Source of the DNA: Laceyella putida
Lineage (GTDB): Bacteria > Bacillota > Bacilli > Thermoactinomycetales > Thermoactinomycetaceae
NCBI RefSeq assembly: GCF_042665195.1
Contig: NZ_JBHTBW010000044.1
Span: 1-45,846 of the forward strand
Direction: 5' to 3'
Length of the DNA stretch: 45,846 nt
Position 1 is the first letter of the stretch; each line of letters opens with the position of its first letter. Under the pieces are notes generated by a model that was not told the origin of the DNA, searched no databases, and worked only from the letters and a program-made list of their open reading frames with translations. Positions 31,135-37,152 of this stretch are shown piece by piece. The position numbers and the translations under genes were made by a program.

Positions 31135-31788
31135 ATGGAACTAAACGGACTGGCTGGAAGATTGTATCGTGTTTGTGAATGGATCATGAATTTGGCTTAT
31201 ATTAATCTGCTGTGGATCTTATTTACCTTATGCGGCTTCGTGGCGGCGGGGATGTGGCCGGCTACCGTAGCGATGTTCGCCGTGATGCGCAAATGGTTGC
31301 AGGGAGAGGATGTGCCCGTTTTCCGCACCTACTGGGGTTACTATAAACAAGAATTTGTCAAGGGTAATGCCTTGGGTTATATCTTGTCTGCTGTGGGAAT
31401 TCTCTTATGGTTTGACCTGCGTTGGTTTTTAACCTTGGATAGTCCACTGTCGGAAGTGTTTACCGTCGTCACTTTGGTGATGGGATTGTTGTATGCGCTT
31501 ACGTCATTGTATCTGTATCCTGTCTATGTTCATTTTGAGATGCCTTTCTTCCATTACTTTCGAGCTACGTTGTTGATCGGGATGTCCCACCCGTTTTCTA
31601 CCATTCTGATGGTTGTGAGCTGCGGGGCGGTGCTGTATCTTCTGCTGATGTTCCCGGGGTTGCTCCCCTTTTTCGGGACGAGCGGATGTGCCATGGTGAT
31701 CTCTTGGTATGCCGCCAGCGTGTTGGCCAAGGTGGGAGCGATGAGGGAGCAAGCTGATGGGCAAGGACAAGCGAAAGATCAGGCATGA
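31135..31788 (+). CDS. DUF624 (YesL-like) membrane protein, 217 aa
   Basis: An integral membrane protein with five to six helices, of unknown function, usually found with carbohydrate ABC transporters. The start (LAGRLYRVCEWIMNLAYINL, then LWILFTLCGF) and the helix LWFDLRWFLTL fit the family, as does the FFHYFRATLLIG stretch. ATG at 31135 follows GAGGGG. Here no sugar transporter is near, suggesting a lost or distant locus. A terminator follows. Confidence 0.75.
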   Translation: MELNGLAGRLYRVCEWIMNLAYINLLWILFTLCGFVAAGMWPATVAMFAVMRKWLQGEDVPVFRTYWGYYKQEFVKGNALGYILSAVGILLWFDLRWFLTLDSPLSEVFTVVTLVMGLLYALTSLYLYPVYVHFEMPFFHYFRATLLIGMSHPFSTILMVVSCGAVLYLLLMFPGLLPFFGTSGCAMVISWYAASVLAKVGAMREQADGQGQAKDQA

Positions 31789-31858
31789 CGCGAAAAAGTG
31801 GTTGCCGTTGCCGAAGTCGACAGGCTATTATTGGCGGCAGAAGAATAGAGAATGGAAT

Positions 31859-31886
31859 CAAAGCCGAACCCAATCATGGTCGGCTT
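31859..31886 (+). terminator. Terminator of the DUF624 gene
   Basis: AAAGCCGA pairs with TCGGCTTT and a further T-run follows. Confidence 0.85.
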
Positions 31887-32016
31887 TTTCATGTGGTTTT
31901 TCCTCTTGCAGGGGGGCCGTATCTTCAGTTTGCGTTAATCTGATGTTTTTTTCAAGAAATATAATGGAATGGGTAATACTATAGATAGAACTTAGTCACA
32001 ATGAAAGAGGGATAGA

Positions 32017-32457
32017 ATGACAACGCAAGCGGTTTATGACGTGCTGAACAAGCAAGTGGCCAATTGGAGTGTGCTCTATGTCAAACTGCACAACTACCAT
32101 TGGTTTGTCAAAGGCGAAAACTTCTTTGAACTGCATGAGAAGTTCGAGGAGTTCTATACGGAAGCGTCCGGCTACATCGATGAGTTGGCCGAGCGCCTGC
32201 TCGCCATCGGCGGCAAACCCGCTGCCACGATGAAAGAATATCTGAGCCTCGCTTCCATCCAAGAAGCCTCGGGCAGCGAAACCACCCAGCACATGGTGAA
32301 TAACCTGATCGCTGATTTCAAAACGCTGGTAAATGAATTGAAACAAGGCATCGACACCGCCGAGCAAGCGGATGACGAGTCGACCGCCGACATGTTGACC
32401 CACATCCGCACCAGCCTGGAAAAACACCTCTGGATGCTAAACGCGTTTACGGAGTAA
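32017..32457 (+). CDS. dps: Dps/MrgA-family ferritin-like protein, 146 aa
   Basis: A dodecameric mini-ferritin that oxidises and stores iron and shields DNA from peroxide. The inter-subunit ferroxidase ligands are all visible: H28 in LHNYHWFVKG, H40 in FELHEKFEE, D55 and E59 in IDELAERLLAIGG. Normal length. GAAAGAGGGATAG precedes the ATG. No convincing PerR box (TTATAAT-N-ATTATAA) was found in the leader; a TATAAT lies at 31960-31965 without a good -35. Confidence 0.93.
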   Translation: MTTQAVYDVLNKQVANWSVLYVKLHNYHWFVKGENFFELHEKFEEFYTEASGYIDELAERLLAIGGKPAATMKEYLSLASIQEASGSETTQHMVNNLIADFKTLVNELKQGIDTAEQADDESTADMLTHIRTSLEKHLWMLNAFTE

Positions 32458-32477
32458 CGGAATCGCAAGGAAGAGAT

Positions 32478-32517
32478 GAACACCCCGTTCAAGCGTGAGG
32501 ATTTGGACGGGGTGTTC
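32478..32517 (+). terminator. Hairpin after dps
   Basis: GAACACCCCGT pairs with ACGGGGTGTTC; only few T's follow. Confidence 0.6.
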
Positions 32518-32697
32518 GCCGTAGGGAAGAATAGTGTTTATTGTTGAAAAGAGCCCCTCTCATATTGATATCAAAGGTCATTTCATTATATTTCGACAAA
32601 TGTGGTATGATGGAATGAAGCATTCTACTCTAGGTTTTATTCAAGAGGCGCGATACATAAGGAAGTGTCGGTTTCAATTGAATGAAAGGGGCATTTT

Positions 32698-33444
32698 ATG
32701 TTTTTCAAGCTGTTGAAGCTGATTGGGTATGTTATGTTTGCGATCGCTGGGTTGGGTGTCTTGCTCCCTTTTTGGTTGGAACCGGAGCTGGCGGAAAAAG
32801 ATTGGAACCAATGGGTTTATCTCTGCATTGTCTTGCTGATCATGGGGTATGCGGTGATTCATGTGGAGGCGTTGGCCAAACGGTTTCCGCAGTGGCAATC
32901 AACCATCGCCAAGCTTTCCATCATCTTTCTGGCGGTCTGCTCGTTTCTCTTGTTCACCTCCGATGGGGAAGTGATCGGAGCGGCGATCACGGCCATCGTC
33001 ACCGCCATCACGTTTGCGATCGGGTTGGTGTTCAACGCCAAGATCATCACCGAAACCCAGCGGCAACAAGGCAAAACGGAGCAGGTTTATGAATATCGAA
33101 TGTCAGCGTATAAGGAGTTGATGGAGCTGGTCGATGAGATCCGGATCGGGTTGAACGATCAGGGCGCGACGTTTTCCAATCGTGAGCGGATCGGTCAGTT
33201 TGAAACGGTTCTCCATCAATTGGAGCGGCTCTATTTCCGGAAGCGATGGGTGGTTCCGGAAGAGGTGATGGCACCGGTGCAAGAAATGCGAGAGTGGTTG
33301 CAAGCATTTGTGCGGCGGCAACAAGATGGCGCCCTGTCAGGCGAGGAGATGGGTGAATTTGAAAAGTTGGAAGCAAGAGTGCTCTTCTGCATTCGGGAGG
33401 ATTTGCGATTGGATGAAGTTTTTGCGTTGGATAAGGACAAATAG
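32698..33444 (+). CDS. Membrane protein with C-terminal helical cytoplasmic domain, 248 aa
   Basis: About four hydrophobic helices in the first ~120 residues (LLKLIGYVMFAIAGLGVLL; WVYLCIVLLIMGYAVI; LSIIFLAVCSFLLF; AAITAIVTAITFAIGLVF), then a charged helical domain of ~125 residues (YRMSAYKELMELVDEIRIGL; VLHQLERLYFRKRWVVPEEV). The family is not recognised; the layout resembles small membrane proteins with an N-terminal membrane anchor and soluble helical bundle. AAAGGGG precedes the ATG. TTCATT-18-TATGAT about 75 bp upstream is a candidate promoter. Confidence 0.6.
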   Translation: MFFKLLKLIGYVMFAIAGLGVLLPFWLEPELAEKDWNQWVYLCIVLLIMGYAVIHVEALAKRFPQWQSTIAKLSIIFLAVCSFLLFTSDGEVIGAAITAIVTAITFAIGLVFNAKIITETQRQQGKTEQVYEYRMSAYKELMELVDEIRIGLNDQGATFSNRERIGQFETVLHQLERLYFRKRWVVPEEVMAPVQEMREWLQAFVRRQQDGALSGEEMGEFEKLEARVLFCIREDLRLDEVFALDKDK

Positions 33445-33466
33445 AACGCATGATGGAGGGATAATG

Positions 33467-33763
33467 ATGGTATTGGAAGCGGTCATGTTGCAGGTGAAGG
33501 AAGGCATGGAGGCGGACTACGAAGCGGCGTTCCGGCAAGCATCGCCCATCATCGCCTCGATGAAAGGCTACATCCATCACGAACTGCAACGTTGCATGGA
33601 AGAGAAGGGGAAGTATCTGCTGATGGTGCAGTGGGAGACGCTGGAAGATCATACCGTTGGATTCCGCCAGTCGCCGGAGTATCAGGAGTGGAAGGCGCTG
33701 CTGCATCATTTCTATGACCCGTTTCCGACAGTGGAACACTTTGAGCGGGTGGCGTTGACTTGA
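33467..33763 (+). CDS. Antibiotic biosynthesis monooxygenase (ABM) fold protein, 98 aa
   Basis: A small ferredoxin-like fold protein of the ABM family, which includes quinone monooxygenases and haem-degrading enzymes. Family-like features: VMLQVKEGMEADYEAAFRQA, PIIASMKGYIHHELQRCME, YLLMVQWETLEDH and FRQSPEYQEWK. ATG at 33467 follows GGAGGG; 33464 is also in frame. The activity cannot be assigned from sequence. It starts 22 bp after the membrane-protein gene, so they are likely co-transcribed. A weak stem (TGCTC/GAGCA, ~33792-33810) follows. Confidence 0.75.
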   Translation: MVLEAVMLQVKEGMEADYEAAFRQASPIIASMKGYIHHELQRCMEEKGKYLLMVQWETLEDHTVGFRQSPEYQEWKALLHHFYDPFPTVEHFERVALT

Positions 33764-33845
33764 TGGATTGGTTGGAAAACGGTTAATAAAAGTGCTCGGA
33801 CAAGGGAGCATCCACGCATCAGTTCGACTTTTTTTGAATGAATCA

Positions 33846-33874
33846 TTTACAAACATATGTTCTGATGTTAATAT
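33846..33874 (+). promoter_or_regulatory. Sigma-A promoter with a LexA box in the spacer
   Basis: TTTACA (33846-33851), a 17-bp spacer and TAATAT (33869-33874). The spacer holds AAACATATGTTCT, whose complement fits GAACRNRYGTTY fully. The block 33844-33863 is a 20/20 inverted match to 19257-19276. It drives the coiled-coil gene at 33959. Confidence 0.7.
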
Positions 33875-33958
33875 ATGGTCATTGATAGAGGGATAGAACG
33901 TTTTTAGCAATCATATGCAAGGTACATTGAGTGTTTGAGTCATGAGGAGGAAAAACGG

Positions 33959-34570
33959 ATGTCCCAATTAGACAGAATTGAGCAAATGCTCTCAACGATG
34001 AATGATAAGCTGGATACCCTTGAAATGGAAGTGGCCGGATTAAAGACAGAAATGGTTGAAGTGAAAGGGGAAGTGGCTGGATTAAATAAGAGATCCGCCA
34101 TGAAAGAAGATCTAAGGAAATTGGAGCTGGTCATGGCCAGACAAGATGATCTACTCCGTTTGGAAGGAATCGCCGCCAAGCAAGATGATTTGTTGACGGT
34201 GATTGATGTCTTGGGCCGAGGCACAGAAGAAGTCGCGGTCACTGCCCAATTAAGGACGGATGCGGGCTATGTCGCACTGGAGTCGTTATTCAAAGGGCTT
34301 GAAGATCGGCTGCATCACACCAAATTGGAGTTGGGCCAATACGCCGAAAACGGTTTGAAAGAAGTCCATGCCAATCTGCAAACGGTTCATCGCTTGGTGG
34401 AGGAACAAACCGAATCCCTGAATCAGATGAAACGGGAGATGGAGCAGCGCTTTAGTCAAATGTCGGATATCATGCGCTCATGGGTATATAAACAGAACCT
34501 GTTGGATAATGAGTTGAAGATGTTGAAGGAAATGGTGGAGAAAATATCGGGCGATTTTGAACAAAAGTGA
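33959..34570 (+). CDS. Long coiled-coil protein behind a LexA-type promoter, 203 aa
   Basis: ATG at 33959 (MSQLDRIEQMLSTMNDKLDT) follows GAGGAGGA; the frame opens earlier at 33935. Nearly the whole chain is heptad-patterned helix: LEMEVAGLKTEMVEVKGEVA, then GLEDRLHHTKLELGQYAENG, then LNQMKREMEQRFSQMSDIMR. No catalytic motif, signal peptide or membrane segment is visible. Such proteins act as scaffolds or DNA/cell-division adaptors, but no family is recognised. The upstream LexA-like box suggests induction after DNA damage; its terminator is followed by an orphan IS605 right end. Confidence 0.7.
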   Translation: MSQLDRIEQMLSTMNDKLDTLEMEVAGLKTEMVEVKGEVAGLNKRSAMKEDLRKLELVMARQDDLLRLEGIAAKQDDLLTVIDVLGRGTEEVAVTAQLRTDAGYVALESLFKGLEDRLHHTKLELGQYAENGLKEVHANLQTVHRLVEEQTESLNQMKREMEQRFSQMSDIMRSWVYKQNLLDNELKMLKEMVEKISGDFEQK

Positions 34571-34589
34571 GAATCCAAAAACAAACGCC

Positions 34590-34622
34590 GCCTTGGGAAG
34601 CAAACCCGGGGCTTTTATTTTT
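34590..34622 (+). terminator. Terminator of the coiled-coil gene
   Basis: GCCTTGGG pairs with CCCGGGGC (two G-T pairs), followed by a long T-rich run. Confidence 0.7.
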
Positions 34623-34635
34623 TATATTTTTGGAG

Positions 34636-34728
34636 CAAGAAAACCTCTAGCTTCAGCTATGGAGATGGGAGGGAGCGTCGCGGGATTACCCAAGAATCCC
34701 CTGCCATTAGGCATGGGGAGTGGTCAAG
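34636..34728 (+). mobile_element. Solitary IS200/IS605 right end with omega-RNA-like scaffold, no tnpB
   Basis: A stem CTCTAGC-TTCA-GCTATGGAG near 34645-34665, then CCAAGAATCCC (34690-34700), a hairpin CCCCTGCC-ATTA-GGCATGGGG, GGAGT and TCAAG (34724-34728). This is the order found at the 3' end of IS605-family tnpB elements, where it also forms guide RNA. The upstream gene is the coiled-coil protein, not tnpB or tnpA. It is thus an orphan end or the end of a non-autonomous element. It stops 8 bp before the VOC gene's stop codon. Confidence 0.55.
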
Positions 34729-34736
34729 ATCGGTTC

Positions 34737-35084
34737 TCATTCCTGCACAAAGCCGAGTTCATTGCCATCGGGGTCGCGGATGGTGAACTTGCGGGAGCCA
34801 TAGGCGGTGTCAAACAATGGTTCCACCACTTCGACGCGGTCTTTGAGCTGGTTCCATAGCTCATCCACATGCGAAACATAGAAATTGAACCGTCCATGGG
34901 AAGGGACGTTCTCGTCTTCCATGATGGCAAAGATGGCCCCTTTGCCCAACTCGAAGTGGGCGTAATTGGGCCGCTCCGGTGGCCAAAGGTCGGTGACGCG
35001 GAAGCCCAGCACCTCTTCGTACCAGGTAAGGGAGAGTTGCAGGTTGGAGACGTTGGCCCGGACATGCATCAGAGTGGTTTTCAT
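34737..35084 (-). CDS. VOC-superfamily (glyoxalase/bleomycin-resistance-like) protein, 115 aa
   Basis: A single-domain metalloprotein of the vicinal oxygen chelate fold. Features: MKTTLMHVRANVSNLQLSLT with the first metal His7, WYEEVLGFRVTDLW, AHFELGKGAIFAIME, and the closing FTIRDPDGNELGFVQE with the terminal metal Glu. GGAGG lies about 12 nt upstream of the ATG. Ligand or substrate unknown: drug binding, lyase or dioxygenase are all possible. A perfect GAAC-GTAC-GTTC palindrome sits 34 bp upstream. Confidence 0.85.
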   Translation of the reverse strand: MKTTLMHVRANVSNLQLSLTWYEEVLGFRVTDLWPPERPNYAHFELGKGAIFAIMEDENVPSHGRFNFYVSHVDELWNQLKDRVEVVEPLFDTAYGSRKFTIRDPDGNELGFVQE

Positions 35085-35117
35085 GGTTGGTGTCTAGCCT
35101 CCTTCGTCAGATGGTTG

Positions 35118-35129
35118 GAACGTACGTTC
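35118..35129. promoter_or_regulatory. Perfect GAAC-GTAC-GTTC palindrome upstream of the VOC gene
   Basis: GAACGTACGTTC is a 12-bp perfect palindrome, flanked by GG/CT. On the minus strand it lies just downstream of a TATAGA -10-like word. It fits the LexA consensus, but TetR-family operators also have this form, so the regulator is open. Confidence 0.45.
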
Positions 35130-35253
35130 TATCTATATTCATTCAATGCAGGTAGCCTGATTTCCTTCTGGTGAAAGAACGGTGGTCATTGCAATGAAAG
35201 AACCGTTATAATAATGAAAAACGTGAAATTATTCACAATGGGAGAGAAAGCCT

Positions 35254-36180
35254 TTGAAAAACAAACCCATTTACGTGGAAACGCAACTGGATTGTTCGAT
35301 GGAGGCGTTGTGGGAGGCGACACAGGACCCGCAGTTGCATAAGGAGTGGGATTTGCGCTTTACGGATATTGCGTACTTGCCGCGGGAGAATGAGGAAGAG
35401 CCGCAACGCTTCTTATATACGACGCAGATCGGTTTCGGACTGAAGATCGCCGGGGAAGGAAAGTCAATGGTCCAGCGGAGCCTGCCGGGCGGCGAGCGGG
35501 TATCCTCGCTGCACTTCTCGTCGGATCAGGCGTTGTCCCTGATCAGGGAAGGCTCCGGCTATTGGCGATATATTCCGCGCGACCGGAGCGTCACTTTTCT
35601 CACATGGTACGATTATGAACCGCGCTTTGGCTGGTTGGGTCAACTGTTTGACCGATTTGTTTTCCGGCCGCTGATGGGTTGGGCGACGGCGTGGAGCTTT
35701 GACTGTCTGCGCATCTGGCTGGAGCGGGGGATTCATCCGCGACGCACGCTCAAGAAGAGCGCCGCTTATCTCGCCGGTGTCTGGATTCTGGCAATGATCT
35801 GGATTTATCATGGTTTGGTGCCGAAACTGCTGTTTCCAGAAAGTGGGGAGTTAGCTTTATTGCAAGAGTTGGGGGTGTTCGCCGGAGGCGAGCGGGTGTG
35901 GCTGGCGTTGGCGGGGATGGGAGAGATCGCCTTGGGCCTGACCCTGTTGTGGATGCCGCGTATTCGTTTGTTGCAATGGTGTAGTATCGCTTTTCTGATC
36001 GGGCTTGGTTTGACCGCTATCCTGACGCAACCGGAAGTGCTGATCCAACCGTTTGATCCACTTACCTTGAATCTGGCGATGATTGGGCTGTCGGTCCTAT
36101 GTCTCACGCTTCATCCCGAAGTGGCGTTTGCCGGACGCTGTAAGCGCAAGATGACTAAAATGGACATAAAGGAATCGTAA
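35254..36180 (+). CDS. SRPBCC-DoxX-like fusion membrane protein, 308 aa
   Basis: TTG start at 35254 after GGGAGAG. Residues ~1-145 form an SRPBCC/START-like lipid or ligand-binding domain (IYVETQLDCSMEALWEATQD, then PQLHKEWDLRF; WYDYEPRFGWLGQLFDRFVF). Residues ~165-295 hold four membrane helices of DoxX type (AAYLAGVWILAMIWIYHGLV, PKLLFP; MGEIALGLTLLWM). The 4-bp gap to the next gene shows an operon. This pairing with DUF4166 is known in Bacilli as split or fused versions of one protein. Function unknown; a lipid-related job is inference. Confidence 0.75.
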   Translation: MKNKPIYVETQLDCSMEALWEATQDPQLHKEWDLRFTDIAYLPRENEEEPQRFLYTTQIGFGLKIAGEGKSMVQRSLPGGERVSSLHFSSDQALSLIREGSGYWRYIPRDRSVTFLTWYDYEPRFGWLGQLFDRFVFRPLMGWATAWSFDCLRIWLERGIHPRRTLKKSAAYLAGVWILAMIWIYHGLVPKLLFPESGELALLQELGVFAGGERVWLALAGMGEIALGLTLLWMPRIRLLQWCSIAFLIGLGLTAILTQPEVLIQPFDPLTLNLAMIGLSVLCLTLHPEVAFAGRCKRKMTKMDIKES

Positions 36181-36184
36181 TCGC

Positions 36185-36865
36185 ATGCCATCTTTATTCC
36201 AACAAGCATTGGGAGCGGACTTTGCCAAGCTTCATCCCCAGATGCAACGGCGCTTTGGGATCTCCAGCCGGGATCAACTGGCGGTGGTGGGCCGTGGGGT
36301 GATGAAGCGGATTTGGCTGAAAGGGTCTTGGCTTCGCCCGTTTCTCGCCGTTGCCAGCCGGCGTCATCTGTTGGTGCCCAGAGCGGGGGAGCGGATTCCG
36401 TTTATGATTGAAAACTACGCCTATACCGATTCATTTGGGCGGGAGACGCTAACATTTGCCCGCACCTTTCAATTTGCCGATCGCAAGGTTCATTTTGATG
36501 CGACGATGATCTACAGTGAAGCGCGTCAATCTGTAGTGGATTATCTGGGTTTGCACCAGGATATCGCCGCGGATATCTTGTTGTCGGTTGAACCGAATGG
36601 TGGCTTGCGGCTCCGTTCCGGGGCCCAGCGGTTGGTGGGGTGGGGAGCTTCCATGCCTTTGCCCGCAGTCTGTACCGGACATGCTGACGTCTGTGAATGG
36701 TATAGCGAAGAGGAAGGGTGTTTTAAGGTGGAGGTGCGGGTCAGCCATCCGCTGATCGGGGAGATGTTTACCTACGAAGGGAGTTTTCAGGCGGAATACA
36801 TGGACGTACGGCCCGACCAAGTGCCGGAACGGGTCAAGCCGAAACGGGAGTCACGCCGGGAATAG
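36185..36865 (+). CDS. DUF4166 domain-containing protein, 226 aa
   Basis: Soluble protein made largely of the DUF4166 domain: YQQALG-like start (LFQQALGADFAKLHPQMQRR), then FMIENYAYTDSFGRETLTFA and a C-terminal VRVSHPLIGEMFTYEGSF. Tightly coupled to the SRPBCC-DoxX gene (4-bp gap) and ended by a strong terminator, so both act together. No catalytic residues are known for the family. Confidence 0.8.
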   Translation: MPSLFQQALGADFAKLHPQMQRRFGISSRDQLAVVGRGVMKRIWLKGSWLRPFLAVASRRHLLVPRAGERIPFMIENYAYTDSFGRETLTFARTFQFADRKVHFDATMIYSEARQSVVDYLGLHQDIAADILLSVEPNGGLRLRSGAQRLVGWGASMPLPAVCTGHADVCEWYSEEEGCFKVEVRVSHPLIGEMFTYEGSFQAEYMDVRPDQVPERVKPKRESRRE

Positions 36866-36866
36866 A

Positions 36867-36910
36867 AAGCACCCCCACTTTGGGTAGTCAAACTCAAGTG
36901 GGGGTGTTTA
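36867..36910 (+). terminator. Terminator of the DoxX-DUF4166 operon
   Basis: AAGCACCCCCACTT pairs with AAGTGGGGGTGTTT. The gap 36911-37152 then holds the leader of the M16 gene with no other feature. Confidence 0.88.
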
Positions 36911-37152
36911 GTTTAGAACGACATCATCTTTGCGCCATTCTGTCTTGTAACCGCCCTATGTCAAGCGTTGCGGCAAGGTATGGGTGTATAATGAAATACA
37001 AGAAGGACGTGAGAAGAAGTGAGAACTGTGTGCCAAAATGGGTTTAGTCGGATATAGCGAATGGAAGCGTTTGTCCCCATGTCTTGTCATGTCACCATAC
37101 AGTGAGTAAGAAGAATAGACTTAAGTGAAGTCACAGCAAAGGGAGAGGACAT

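Noticed and set aside
31757..31984. Plus-strand 75-aa open frame after the DUF624 gene
   Set aside because: It overlaps the end of DUF624 and runs through its terminator; the composition is not protein-like.
31920..32016. PerR box upstream of dps
   Set aside because: No dyad close to the PerR consensus could be found; only AT-rich words.
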